This document shows positions 24,801-32,974 of a DNA stretch of 47,719 nucleotides, piece by piece. This DNA is from Rhodobacteraceae bacterium EhC02 (lineage in GTDB: Bacteria; Pseudomonadota; Alphaproteobacteria; Rhodobacterales; Rhodobacteraceae). Made by a program: the position numbers and the translations under genes. Under the pieces are notes generated by a model. The model was not told the origin of the DNA, made no database searches, and saw only the letters and a program-made list of their open reading frames with translations. The DNA lies in the NCBI GenBank assembly GCA_001650895.1, contig LXYH01000056.1, positions 1 to 47,719 on the forward strand, in the 5' to 3' direction. Each line of letters begins with the position of its first letter. Position 1 is the stretch's first letter.

Positions 24801-24828
24801 GCTTCTTCTTGCCCCAAATATCCATTCC
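24801..24828 (+). repeat. Dispersed 28-bp repeat, copy B
   Basis: On the plus strand this reads GCTTCTTCTTGCCC followed by CAAATATCCATTCC, differing from copy C at three positions. It faces copy A across 139 bp and lies just past the tgt stop codon, opposite to the direction of tgt transcription. Confidence 0.8.
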
Positions 24829-24844
24829 GACCGTGCCGCCGGGA

Positions 24845-25984
24845 TCAGAGGGGGGGAATGTCGCCCTCGGCCCGCTGCGCGTGGAAATCGGCCTCGAATG
24901 CGGCAAAGCGGCCCGCCGCGATGGCGTCGCGCATTCCCTGCATCAGTTCCTGGTAGTAATGCAGGTTGTGCCAGGTCAGCAGCATGCCCGAAATCATCTC
25001 GCCCGCGCGGAACACATGATGCAGGTAGGCCCGGCTGTAGCCACGGCAGGCGGGACAGCCACAAGCCTCGTCCAGCGGGCGCGGATCGTCCTGGTGGCGG
25101 GCATTCTTGATGTTGACCACGCCATGACGGGTGAAGGCCTGCCCGGTGCGGCCCGAGCGCGACGGCAGCACGCAATCCATCATGTCGATGCCGCGCTTGA
25201 CTGCGCCCACGATGTCATCGGGCTTGCCCACGCCCATCAGGTAGCGCGGCTTGTCCTGTGGAAGCATATCGGGCGCGTAGTCGAGCACGCCGAACATCGC
25301 CTCCTGCCCCTCGCCCACGGCAAGGCCGCCTACGGCATAGCCATCGAAACCGATGGCGCACAGCGCCTCGGCGCTTTCCGCGCGCAGCTCCTGCGTGACG
25401 CCGCCCTGCTGGATGCCGAACAGCGCATGCCCCGGCCGGTCCCCGAAGGCATCGCGCGATCGCTGCGCCCAACGCATCGACAGGCGCATGGATTTCGCGA
25501 CCTCCGCATCGGTGGCGGGCAGTGCCGGGCATTCGTCGAAACACATCACGATGTCGCTGCCCAGCAGGCGCTGGATCTCCATGCTGCGCTCGGGGCTGAG
25601 GTGGTGACGCGAACCGTCGATATGGGATTTGAACGTCACCCCCTCCTCGGTCAGCTTGCGCAGGGCGGCCAGGCTCATGACCTGGAAACCGCCGCTGTCG
25701 GTCAGGATCGGCTTGTCCCAGTTCATGAAACGGTGCAACCCGCCCAGCCGGTCGATCCGCTCGGCCGTAGGGCGCAGCATCAGGTGATAGGTATTGCCCA
25801 GCAGGATATCCGCACCGGTGGCGGCCACGCTTTCGGGCAGCATGCCCTTGACCGTCGCCGCCGTGCCGACGGGCATGAAGGCCGGTGTGCGGATCGTGCC
25901 GCGCGGCGTACTGATCGCCCCCGTGCGTGCCTTGCCATCGGTCGCCGTGAGGTCGAAGCGAAACCGCCCTGCCGTCTGTGTCAT
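24845..25984 (-). CDS. tgt: tRNA-guanine transglycosylase (queuine tRNA-ribosyltransferase)
   Basis: The 379-residue TIM-barrel enzyme exchanges guanine-34 for preQ1 in GUN-anticodon tRNAs (Asp, Asn, His, Tyr). Catalytic and binding motifs include [38 protein letters not shown] and the zinc site [16 protein letters not shown] near the C-terminus. Length is normal for the bacterial enzyme. Two of its substrate tRNA-Asp genes are in this window. Confidence 0.97.
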   Translation of the reverse strand: MTQTAGRFRFDLTATDGKARTGAISTPRGTIRTPAFMPVGTAATVKGMLPESVAATGADILLGNTYHLMLRPTAERIDRLGGLHRFMNWDKPILTDSGGFQVMSLAALRKLTEEGVTFKSHIDGSRHHLSPERSMEIQRLLGSDIVMCFDECPALPATDAEVAKSMRLSMRWAQRSRDAFGDRPGHALFGIQQGGVTQELRAESAEALCAIGFDGYAVGGLAVGEGQEAMFGVLDYAPDMLPQDKPRYLMGVGKPDDIVGAVKRGIDMMDCVLPSRSGRTGQAFTRHGVVNIKNARHQDDPRPLDEACGCPACRGYSRAYLHHVFRAGEMISGMLLTWHNLHYYQELMQGMRDAIAAGRFAAFEADFHAQRAEGDIPPL

Positions 25985-26075
25985 CTGTCAGCCTCTTGTG
26001 CCCATCGTCGCATCCGCCCCCTATGGGGCGTTTTGCGCCAAATGCCAAGACGGCAGGCGGGGCGGCGCGGACCCG

Positions 26076-26213
26076 CTATTTGACGGATTTGCCACCAACG
26101 GTCAGCGCGGTCTTGCCCGCGCCGGAATTGGCGGTCGCCAGAACCCGGGGCTTTTCCTGCTTGGGTTTCTTGGCTTCCTTGTTGCCTTTTGTCTTGTTGC
26201 CTTTTTTGGACAT
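26076..26213 (-). CDS. 45-residue basic small protein
   Basis: The short frame begins MSKKGNKTKGNKEAKKPKQE and continues KPRVLATANSGAGKTALTVGGKSVK before TAG. It has a good ribosome binding site (AAGGAA, 6 nt before the ATG). The first half is Lys/Asn/Gly-rich; the second contains NSGAGKTALT, which superficially resembles a Walker A loop but is too short for an NTPase. I recall similar small proteins encoded near tgt in Rhodobacteraceae. Function unknown; nucleic-acid binding is possible from the charge. Confidence 0.7.
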   Translation of the reverse strand: MSKKGNKTKGNKEAKKPKQEKPRVLATANSGAGKTALTVGGKSVK

Positions 26214-26550
26214 GACCGGTTCCTTCCGGCTGAAGCGCCGCAGGGCGGATGCCCTGCGGATGGATCCCGGCTATCACCCGCGGCACCACGCTGCAAAACG
26301 GATGCAGAGCGTGGCAAGGTTACGGATGACAAACGAACGGGAGCAGACAGGCCGCACGCCGGGACATCCCCCGCAACCTGCAGCGCATGACACGAAAGAT
26401 AAGCGCGCGGGCATTCCGTTACAAGAACGGCATCTGCCGCGGGCCAGAACATTCATTCTTGCTGCGCAACGGTGGCGACACTGGACGAATCCGCCCCCTA
26501 TCCTTATATGTTCAGTCAGGAAATCCGCAGGACAGACCCCAGGACAGAGA
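26214..26550. other. Gene-free divergent region with hairpins
   Basis: The 337 bp between the 45-residue gene (minus) and sufT (plus) hold no credible frame. Visible structure: a 9-bp perfect stem with a 4-nt loop at 26238-26259 (CCGCAGGGC and GCCCTGCGG), a 7-bp plus 3-bp interrupted stem at 26286-26314 (CCACGCT and AGCGTGG), and an AT-rich segment near 26500-26520 where the sufT promoter may lie. A small RNA or structured leader is possible but not shown. Confidence 0.45.
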
Positions 26551-26913
26551 ATGACCCAGAATGCCGAGCCGCTTGAAGGCACCCCGTTGATCGCCCCCTC
26601 AAGCACAGATCACCCGCTTTACGAACAGGTCGTCGAGGCTTGCCGCTCGGTCTATGATCCGGAAATCCCGGTTAATATCTACGATCTGGGACTGGTCTAC
26701 ACCATCGACATCAACCCCGAGAACGAGGTGCGGGTCATCATGTCCCTGACCGCCCCCGGCTGTCCCGTCGCGGGCGAGATGCCGGGCTGGGTGGCCGATG
26801 CGATCGAACCCTTGCCCGGCGTCAAGCATGTGGATGTGGAACTGACATGGGAGCCCCAGTGGGGCATGGACATGATGAGCGACGAGGCCCGGCTGGAGCT
26901 GGGCTTCATGTGA
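26551..26913 (+). CDS. sufT: SufT-like DUF59 (MIP18 family) Fe-S assembly protein
   Basis: The 120-residue protein has the DUF59 core EACRSVYDPEIPVNIYDLGLVY and the conserved Cys motif TAPGCPVAGEMP (Cys 71), ending with VELTWEPQWGMDMMSDEARLELGFM, as in SufT proteins that support Fe-S cluster maturation. The first 20 residues are variable and probably disordered. It is 41 bp upstream of a SufA-type carrier, so the two likely form an operon that is detached from, or terminal to, the main suf cluster. Confidence 0.88.
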   Translation: MTQNAEPLEGTPLIAPSSTDHPLYEQVVEACRSVYDPEIPVNIYDLGLVYTIDINPENEVRVIMSLTAPGCPVAGEMPGWVADAIEPLPGVKHVDVELTWEPQWGMDMMSDEARLELGFM

Positions 26914-26954
26914 TCCGGCCCGCGCGGCCGACAAAACGCTGAGAGGCACGGACG

Positions 26955-27335
26955 ATGTTCGCCATACCCGGAAAACAGGCTGTCACCATGACCGAGGCCG
27001 CCGCGCGCCAGATCGCGCGGCTGATGCAGAAGGACGGCCACAAGGGCCTGCGCATCGGCGTCAAGAAAGGCGGCTGCGCGGGAATGGAATACACGATGGA
27101 ATATGCCGCGGAGATCGCCCCCATGGACGAGGTGGTGGAGCAGGACGGCGCGCGCGTGATGATCGCGCCCATGGCGCAGATGTTCCTGTTCGGCACGCAG
27201 ATCGACTATCAGACATCGCTGCTGGAATCGGGGTTCAAGTTCAACAACCCCAATGTCGAGGATGCCTGCGGATGCGGCGAATCGATCAAGTTCAAGGATG
27301 TCGAGGAACTGAGCGCCGCGCGCGACGGCAAGTGA
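26955..27335 (+). CDS. sufA: A-type Fe-S cluster carrier (SufA/IscA/ErpA family)
   Basis: The 126-residue protein has the three invariant cysteines of A-type carriers: one in KKGGCAGMEY and two in DACGCGESIKF, at normal spacing. It receives clusters from the scaffold and passes them to apoproteins. The pairing with sufT favours the SufA assignment over IscA, but paralogues cannot be separated by eye. Confidence 0.88.
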   Translation: MFAIPGKQAVTMTEAAARQIARLMQKDGHKGLRIGVKKGGCAGMEYTMEYAAEIAPMDEVVEQDGARVMIAPMAQMFLFGTQIDYQTSLLESGFKFNNPNVEDACGCGESIKFKDVEELSAARDGK

Positions 27336-27415
27336 TCGCATCTCCCATGCCCTTGCGTCTGGAAAACGCCCTCCCCTCTCTGTAAGGAGGGGCGGATACA
27401 GGCGGAGGGTGGACG

Positions 27416-28174
27416 ATGCGGCGCAAACTGGCAGCAGGCAATTGGAAGATGAACGGGATGCTGGCCGATCTGGACCAGCTTGACCGCATCACGGCTGCCT
27501 GCCCTGCGCCTGCCGCTGATCTGCTGATCTGCCTGCCCGCGACCCTGATCCATCCCGCCGCACAGCGCACCGGGCAGCGGGGCCTGATGATCGGGGCGCA
27601 GGATTGCCACATGGCCGGGTCGGGTGCCCACACCGGCGATCTTGCCGCCGTGCAACTGGCTGATGCCGGCGCGGGCGCGGTGATCCTGGGGCATTCCGAA
27701 CGCCGCGCCGATCACCACGAAGACAGCGCCACCGTGCGCGCCAAGGCCGAAGCCGCGCAGGCCGCAGGCCTGATCGGCGTGATCTGCCTGGGCGAGACCC
27801 TGGCCGAACGGGATGCAGGCACGACGCTGGAAGTGATCGGCGCGCAGCTTGATGCCTCGGTGCCCGACAGTGCGACAGGCGATACGACCGTGATCGCCTA
27901 TGAACCGGTCTGGGCCATCGGCACGGGCCGCATCGCCACCACTGACCAGATCGCCGAGGTGCATGCCTTCCTGCGCGCGCGGCTATGCGCCCGTTTCGGG
28001 GCCGCGACGGGCGGCGCGATCCGGCTGCTCTATGGCGGGTCGGTCAAGCCCGACAATGCCGCGCAGATCTTTGCCGTGGCCGATGTGGACGGTGCGCTTG
28101 TGGGCGGTGCCAGCCTGACGGCGGATGATTTCTGCCCCATCGTCGCGGCGCTCGAGGCCAGCGCGGCATCCTGA
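27416..28174 (+). CDS. tpiA: Triosephosphate isomerase
   Basis: The 252-residue TIM-barrel enzyme interconverts dihydroxyacetone phosphate and glyceraldehyde-3-phosphate. Asn/Lys in AAGNWKMNG, His in ILGHSERR, the catalytic Glu in [11 protein letters not shown], and the phosphate-binding [11 protein letters not shown] are present. The GGCGGAGGG before the ATG is a strong ribosome binding site. It is followed by a bidirectional terminator. Confidence 0.96.
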   Translation: MRRKLAAGNWKMNGMLADLDQLDRITAACPAPAADLLICLPATLIHPAAQRTGQRGLMIGAQDCHMAGSGAHTGDLAAVQLADAGAGAVILGHSERRADHHEDSATVRAKAEAAQAAGLIGVICLGETLAERDAGTTLEVIGAQLDASVPDSATGDTTVIAYEPVWAIGTGRIATTDQIAEVHAFLRARLCARFGAATGGAIRLLYGGSVKPDNAAQIFAVADVDGALVGGASLTADDFCPIVAALEASAAS

Positions 28175-28198
28175 CAGCACTCCGCTTCACAATGAAAA

Positions 28199-28224
28199 AC
28201 GGCGCGAGGTTGCCCCCGCGCCGT
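28199..28224. terminator. Bidirectional terminator between tpiA and dctM
   Basis: An 8-bp perfect stem (ACGGCGCG and CGCGCCGT) is flanked by AAAA on the left, giving a T-tract for the minus strand, and by CTTTGG on the right. It serves the convergent tpiA and dct units. Confidence 0.75.
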
Positions 28225-28251
28225 CTTTGGTTCTGTCATCAGGCCGCGTCG

Positions 28252-29628
28252 CTAACGCACCAATATCTCTGGTCCCATCATCAGCGTCGGCAACCATGTC
28301 GAGATGATCGGCACATAGGTGATCAGGATCAGGAAGACGAAAAGCACGGCCAGGAAGGGCAGCGCCGCGCGCACGACGCGCATCATCGGCATGCCCGCAA
28401 CACCCGAGGTCACGAAAAGGTTCAGACCCACTGGCGGCGTGATCATCCCGATCTCCATGTTCACGACCATGATGATGCCCAGGTGGATCGGGTCGATCCC
28501 CAGTTCCATCGCGATCGGGAAGACCAGCGGCGCCACGATCACGATCAGCCCCGAAGGTTCCATGAACTGCCCGCCGATCAGCAGGATCACGTTCACGATC
28601 ACCAGGAACATGACCGGGCCGAAGCCTGCCGCAAGCATGGCGCCCGCGATCTGCTGCGGGATCTGCTCGTCAGTCAGCACATGCTTCAGGATCAGCGCGT
28701 TGGCGATGATGAACATCAGCGTGACGGTCAGCTTGCCTGCCTCGAACAGGGTATTGCGGATGTCACGGTGAAAGAAGGCCGTGACCAGCGCGATGGGCCT
28801 GTCCAGCAGGGTCAGGTTGCGCTCGCCCTCGGGGCGCGCAAGCGGCCCCATGTCGCGATAGACGAAACAGGCGATCAGGAAGGCATAGACCGCCGCGACA
28901 GCCGCCGCTTCGGTGGGTGTGAAGATGCCGCCGTAGATGCCGCCCAGGATGATGACGATCAGCATCAGGCCCCAGCCCGCATCGCGGCCCGAGGACCAGA
29001 CCTCGCCCCAGCCCAGCCACTCGCCCTTGGGCAGGTTGCGCACGCGGGCCATGACATAGATCGTGGTCATCAGCATGAAACCGGCCAGAAGGCCCGGAAT
29101 GACGCCCGCAAGGAACATCCGCCCCACCGACACATCCGTGGCCGAGGCATAGACCACCATCACGATCGAGGGCGGGATCAGGATGCCCAGCGTACCGGCC
29201 ACCGCGATCACGCCGGCCGCGAAATCGCGTGTGTAGCCGACCTGCCGCATGCCCGCGATCACGATCGTGCCGATCGCCACCACGGTGGCGGGGCTGGACC
29301 CCGAAAGGGCTGCGAACATCATGCAGGCAAAGACGCCCGCGATGGCCAGACCGCCCGGCAGATGCCCCACCAGCGCGATGGAGAAGCGGATGATCCGCCG
29401 CGCCACGCCGCCTGTGGACATGAAGCTTGAGGCCAGCACGAAGAAGGGGATCGCCAGCAGCGTGTAATGCCCCGCCATCCCGTTGTAGAGCGATGCCGCC
29501 ACGGCCGCCAGCGACGTATCGCTGAGCGCCAGCATGAACAGGATCGAGGACAGGCCCAGCGACACGGCGATCGGAACGCCGATCAGCATCAGGCCGATGA
29601 CCATCGCGAAAAGGATAAAGACGTCCAT
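28252..29628 (-). CDS. dctM: TRAP transporter large permease
   Basis: The 458-residue protein has about 12 hydrophobic segments and DctM signatures such as the N-terminal MVIGLMLIGVPIAVSLGLSS and conserved Gly/Pro-rich motifs AGVIAVAGTLGILIPPSIVMVVYAS and MEIGMITPPVGLNLFV. It is the ion-coupled transport subunit of the TRAP system. It follows dctQ by 3 bp. With the DctB/DctD pair upstream, C4-dicarboxylates are the probable cargo. Confidence 0.93.
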   Translation of the reverse strand: MDVFILFAMVIGLMLIGVPIAVSLGLSSILFMLALSDTSLAAVAASLYNGMAGHYTLLAIPFFVLASSFMSTGGVARRIIRFSIALVGHLPGGLAIAGVFACMMFAALSGSSPATVVAIGTIVIAGMRQVGYTRDFAAGVIAVAGTLGILIPPSIVMVVYASATDVSVGRMFLAGVIPGLLAGFMLMTTIYVMARVRNLPKGEWLGWGEVWSSGRDAGWGLMLIVIILGGIYGGIFTPTEAAAVAAVYAFLIACFVYRDMGPLARPEGERNLTLLDRPIALVTAFFHRDIRNTLFEAGKLTVTLMFIIANALILKHVLTDEQIPQQIAGAMLAAGFGPVMFLVIVNVILLIGGQFMEPSGLIVIVAPLVFPIAMELGIDPIHLGIIMVVNMEIGMITPPVGLNLFVTSGVAGMPMMRVVRAALPFLAVLFVFLILITYVPIISTWLPTLMMGPEILVR

Positions 29629-29631
29629 GGG

Positions 29632-30324
29632 TTACACCTCTTCGCGGCGGTTTTTGGCGATTTCGTCCAGCGCGTCCTCGACCTCGTGGCTGACGATCAT
29701 GCTGTGCTGTTCGCCCTTCACGATGCGGATCGTCACCTGGATGATGCGGAACAGCATCAGCGCGGCGGCGATGGGCAGGATCATGTAGGGGATCATGCGC
29801 GGCATCTTGGAATAGGCCTCGCCCTGGTTGATCGCATCCTCCAGCCAGCGCAGCCATTCAAGCATCGGGACCTGATCGGTCTCGAAGAAGGCGCGGTCGC
29901 GGGTATTGGCGTCGAACCCGGTGGGGAACCAGTGCCCGGTGGTCTGCTGCAAGCCGGCAAACGGCGCCCAGTAATCCCAGGCCCCCTTGGCGATCAGCAG
30001 CGCATAGGCGAGGCAGCAGGCGGCCGACAGCAGCGCAAGCAGATAACGCGTGCGCGGCGAAACGACCGAGATGATGGCGTCCACGCCCAGGTTCGCCGTC
30101 ACCTTGAACGCATAGGCGACGCCGAACAGCACCAGCCAGGCGAACAGGACCAGAACGACCTCAAGGCCCCAGATCACCATCGAATTGAAGACATAGCGCA
30201 TGATGACGTTGACGAAGGTCAGCAGCGTCATCAGCCCGAGCATCACGGCGATCGCCGTCTCCTCGAACTCGTGCACGACCTTTCCCAGCATGCTGCGCGG
30301 CTCGTATCGGCCAGGCCCAGACAT
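29632..30324 (-). CDS. dctQ: TRAP transporter small permease
   Basis: The 230-residue protein has four hydrophobic helices as expected for DctQ. It is longer than many DctQ proteins because of an insert of about 60 residues between helices three and four, containing FPTGFDANTRDRAFFETDQVP. The ATG at 30324 is favoured because GGGGGGA precedes it; a TTG at 30339 is in frame but has no ribosome binding site of its own. It couples the binding protein to DctM. Confidence 0.88.
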   Translation of the reverse strand: MSGPGRYEPRSMLGKVVHEFEETAIAVMLGLMTLLTFVNVIMRYVFNSMVIWGLEVVLVLFAWLVLFGVAYAFKVTANLGVDAIISVVSPRTRYLLALLSAACCLAYALLIAKGAWDYWAPFAGLQQTTGHWFPTGFDANTRDRAFFETDQVPMLEWLRWLEDAINQGEAYSKMPRMIPYMILPIAAALMLFRIIQVTIRIVKGEQHSMIVSHEVEDALDEIAKNRREEV

Positions 30325-30414
30325 CGGCAGTCCCCCCAATGAATGTGAACTTGTGTTCCGAAACGGAACGATGGGGTGCGCCGGTCATGGCGCACCCCCT
30401 GTGATCCGGTCGGA

Positions 30415-31410
30415 TCAGTTGTTGAAGGCCTGTGCCGCCGCGATGTTCTCGGCGCCGACTTCGGCTTCGAACTGCGCCCAGACGGGCTTCATGGCTTCGA
30501 CCCATGCCGCGCGCTGCTCGGGTGTCAGCTCGACGATCTTGCCGCCGGCATCCAGGATCGACTGGCGTGCCGCGCGGTCGACTTCCAGAACGGCCGCGTT
30601 GCGCGAGGTGGTCACCTCGTCAAGGATCGTCGCCAGCTGGTCACGCACGTCGGCGTCCAGCGATTCCCACCAGTCGACGCTGGTCACGACCATGTAGTCG
30701 ATGATGCCGTGGTTGGTTTCGGTGATACCGTCCTGCACTTCGAAGAACTTCTGGCCATAGATATTGGACCAGCTGTTTTCCTGACCGTCGACAACGCCGG
30801 TCTGCAGCGCGCCGTAAACTTCGGCGAAGGCCATCGGCTGTGCGGTGGCGCCCAGCGCGTTCATCTGTGCGACCAGCACGTCGGAGGGCTGCACGCGGAA
30901 CTTCAGGCCTTTTGCATCCTCGGGCGAGATCAGCGGCTTGTTGGCCGAGAACTGCTTCATCCCGTTGTGCCAGAAGCCCAGGCCCAGAACGCCACGGCGG
31001 GTCATCGACTGCAGCATCTCCTGGCCGGTGCCCGATGCCTGGAACGCGTCAACGGCTGCAATGTCCTTGAACATGAAGGGCAGGTCGAACAGGCGGAACT
31101 GCTTGGTGATCGGCTCGAACAGCGACAGCGAGGGGGCAGCGAACTGGACGTCACCCTGCAGCATCGCCTCCAGCACCTTCTCGTCGGTGTAGAGGGTCGA
31201 GTTCGGGAACACTTCCATGCAGGCCTTGCCGTTCATCTCGGTGTTCACGCGCTCGGCGAACAGGGTGGCGGCGATGCCCTTGGGGTGCTTGTCCGAGTTG
31301 GTCACATGGCTGAACTTAATGACGATTTCGCCCGGATCGCAGGCTGCGGCGGCGGCGCCGGCGGTCACGGTGAGGGCCAGTGCCATTGCGGCGGATGTCA
31401 GGAATTTCAT
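30415..31410 (-). CDS. dctP: TRAP transporter substrate-binding protein
   Basis: The 331-residue periplasmic protein has a signal peptide (1 to about 24, ending AGAAAA) and the DctP fold: IVIKFSHVTNSDKHPKGIAA at the N-terminus, GLKFRVQPSDVLVAQMNALGA with the carboxylate-binding Arg, and the VDGQENSWSNIYGQKFFEVQ motif. It captures a carboxylate ligand, probably succinate, malate or fumarate given the DctB/DctD regulators. GGGAGGAGAG precedes the ATG. Two palindromes about 190-240 bp upstream are likely regulator sites. Confidence 0.92.
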   Translation of the reverse strand: MKFLTSAAMALALTVTAGAAAAACDPGEIVIKFSHVTNSDKHPKGIAATLFAERVNTEMNGKACMEVFPNSTLYTDEKVLEAMLQGDVQFAAPSLSLFEPITKQFRLFDLPFMFKDIAAVDAFQASGTGQEMLQSMTRRGVLGLGFWHNGMKQFSANKPLISPEDAKGLKFRVQPSDVLVAQMNALGATAQPMAFAEVYGALQTGVVDGQENSWSNIYGQKFFEVQDGITETNHGIIDYMVVTSVDWWESLDADVRDQLATILDEVTTSRNAAVLEVDRAARQSILDAGGKIVELTPEQRAAWVEAMKPVWAQFEAEVGAENIAAAQAFNN

Positions 31411-31596
31411 AGGTCTCTCCTCCCAGAATTGAGACGTTGCATGACTTGCCCCTGCAAGGGGCGCTGCGGTGCAAACACTGACCGCGATCACGCAAGTCTC
31501 AAGCAAATGTGCGCATTTCTCAGGCAGATCGAGAAAACCCAAGAATGGCAACGACTTGCCCCTGCGCACAGCGCATGGCCGGGTTGCGCCTGCTGC

Positions 31597-31622
31597 AACC
31601 TGTGCGGAAAACCGCACAGGTT
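31597..31622. promoter_or_regulatory. Perfect 26-bp palindrome, putative DctD site 1
   Basis: The arms AACCTGTGCGG and CCGCACAGGTT flank four A bases. The core TGTGCGG-N4-CCGCACA resembles activator sites of DctD known upstream of dctA in rhizobia (recalled, not checked). It lies about 190 bp upstream of dctP. Confidence 0.65.
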
Positions 31623-31633
31623 CGGGCAGCATA

Positions 31634-31651
31634 TTGCGGGAATCCGCACAA
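31634..31651. promoter_or_regulatory. Imperfect palindrome, putative DctD site 2
   Basis: On the minus strand TTGTGCGG-ATT-CCCGCAA repeats the core of the neighbouring perfect palindrome. The centres of the two sites are about 33 bp apart, close to three helical turns, so two dimers could bind on one DNA face. Confidence 0.55.
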
Positions 31652-31729
31652 CCTGCAGCGAATCAGCAAGTCGAATCAACGCGGCGAATCCCCCCCGGAC
31701 GGCGTCGGATGCCCCCGGCGCATCGGCGC

Positions 31730-32974
31730 TCAGCGGAAATCCTCGGGCCGCAGACCATAGCGCGTCAGCTTGTCGTAAAGCGTCTTGCGCGGCAGTTTCA
31801 GCTCGCGCGCGGCCTCGGCCGCGCGGCCCGCATGACGCCGCAGCGCCGCCACCAGGATCGAGCGTTCGACCTGCGCCATCTGCTCGGCCAGACCGCGGCC
31901 GGGCTCCTGCCCGGCCACGCCATCGCCCCCTTCCCCGACGCCAAGCCCCAGGGCAAAGCGCATTGCCGCCGACATCAGCGCGCGGGCATTTCCGGGCCAG
32001 TCGCGCGCCATCAGCGCGCCGATCACCTCGGGGCCGACAGGCGGCGGGGTCAGCCCCGCCTGTTCGCTGGCCTGCGCAACATAGTGACGGAACAGCACTG
32101 GAATATCCTCGGGCCGCTCGGCCAGGGCGGGGATCCGCACCGGCATCACATCCAGCCGGTAATAGAGATCCGGGTTCATCCGCCCTTCGGCCACCTGCGC
32201 CGCAAGATCGCCGCTGCTGCCCGCGATCAGCCGCAGATCCTGATCGGTTTCCAACTGCTCCAGCAGGGCGAATTGCGCCTCGGCGGGCATCGCGCCCAAT
32301 TCGTCCAGGAACAGGCTGCCGCCCTTGGCGCTATCCATCGCCGCGGCCACCCCCGCCGCGTCCAGACCCGCGGCAGGCACCTTGACGAAAGCCCCCTTGG
32401 CCATGGCCGAACACAGGTGAATGACCTCGGCCACCTTGGAAATGCCGCTGCCGGGCGGTCCGCTGACCAGAACCTCGGCGCGGGTGCGGGCCACGGCGCG
32501 CACCCTGTCGCGCAGCGCGCGCGCCAAGGGCGATGTGCCGAACAGCAACCGCGCCGCCGGATCGCCTGCTTCCAGCTGCGCCTTCAGGCGGCGGTTCTCC
32601 AGCACCAGCGCGCGGGTTTTCAGGGCGCGCTCGACCTCGGCCAGAAGATCGGCCGCGGCGCAGGGCTTTTCCAGAAATCCGAAGGCGCCCTGCCCCATCG
32701 CGCGCACGGCCATGGGGATGTCCCCCTCGCCGGTCAGCAGGATCACCGGCAGGTCGGGGTCCAGCTTGCGGGTATGGTCCAGCAGGAAGAAGCCGTCGCG
32801 CCCCGGCATGCGGATGTCGGACAGGATCACCCCTTCGAACCCTTCCGAGATATGATCCTTCGCCTCGATGAAACTGCCGGTGCAGCGCGGGGCCAGGTCC
32901 GCCAGTTCCAGCGTCTGGGCCAGCGCCTCGCGCACGGCGGCGTCATCATCGACGATCAGCACCTGCCGGATCAT
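31730..32974 (-). CDS. dctD: NtrC-family response regulator (DctD-like) with degenerate ATPase
   Basis: The 414-residue protein has a receiver domain (Asp 10, Asp 11, phospho-acceptor Asp 53 in LSDIRMP, Lys 103), an AAA+ domain and a C-terminal Fis-type helix-turn-helix (AEAARELKLPRKTLYDKLTRYGL, 387-409). The AAA+ part is abnormal: Walker A reads GPPGSGIS (172-179) with Ile instead of Lys, about 20 residues carrying the sigma-54-contacting GAFTGA loop are missing before Walker B (LFLDEL, 221-226), and the arginine-finger segment GRFREDLYYR is GRMNPDLYYR. It should bind DNA when phosphorylated by DctB but not remodel sigma-54 polymerase. The start overlaps the end of dctB by 4 bp. Confidence 0.88.
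   Translation of the reverse strand: MIRQVLIVDDDAAVREALAQTLELADLAPRCTGSFIEAKDHISEGFEGVILSDIRMPGRDGFFLLDHTRKLDPDLPVILLTGEGDIPMAVRAMGQGAFGFLEKPCAAADLLAEVERALKTRALVLENRRLKAQLEAGDPAARLLFGTSPLARALRDRVRAVARTRAEVLVSGPPGSGISKVAEVIHLCSAMAKGAFVKVPAAGLDAAGVAAAMDSAKGGSLFLDELGAMPAEAQFALLEQLETDQDLRLIAGSSGDLAAQVAEGRMNPDLYYRLDVMPVRIPALAERPEDIPVLFRHYVAQASEQAGLTPPPVGPEVIGALMARDWPGNARALMSAAMRFALGLGVGEGGDGVAGQEPGRGLAEQMAQVERSILVAALRRHAGRAAEAARELKLPRKTLYDKLTRYGLRPEDFR

Larger units (their letters stand above)
31411..31729. promoter_or_regulatory. dctP upstream control region
   Basis: The 319 bp between dctD and dctP contain no gene. Two palindromes lie at 31597-31651 (listed separately). Two copies of a GCAGGGGCAAGTC segment occur on the minus strand (near 31436-31453 and 31547-31564); each is followed by a GC about 12 nt after a GG, but neither is a good sigma-54 -24/-12 element. 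The promoter used is therefore unresolved. Confidence 0.5.

Noticed and set aside
26101-26213. NTPase function from GAGKT in the 45-residue protein
   Set aside because: The protein is far too short for a P-loop fold and lacks Walker B; the match is coincidental.
27373-27392. CCCCTC/GAGGGG hairpin between sufA and tpiA as a terminator
   Set aside because: The stem has only six pairs and no T-tract follows; not strong enough to list.
28192-29430. A plus-strand frame rich in His, Asp and Arg opposite dctM
   Set aside because: The composition is what antisense of a hydrophobic membrane protein produces; dctM is unambiguous.
31436-31562. Two GGGGCAAGTC...TGC segments as sigma-54 -24/-12 promoters for dctP
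   Set aside because: GG and GC spacing fits, but the TGGCAC half is poor in both, and the regulator lacks the sigma-54 contact loop.
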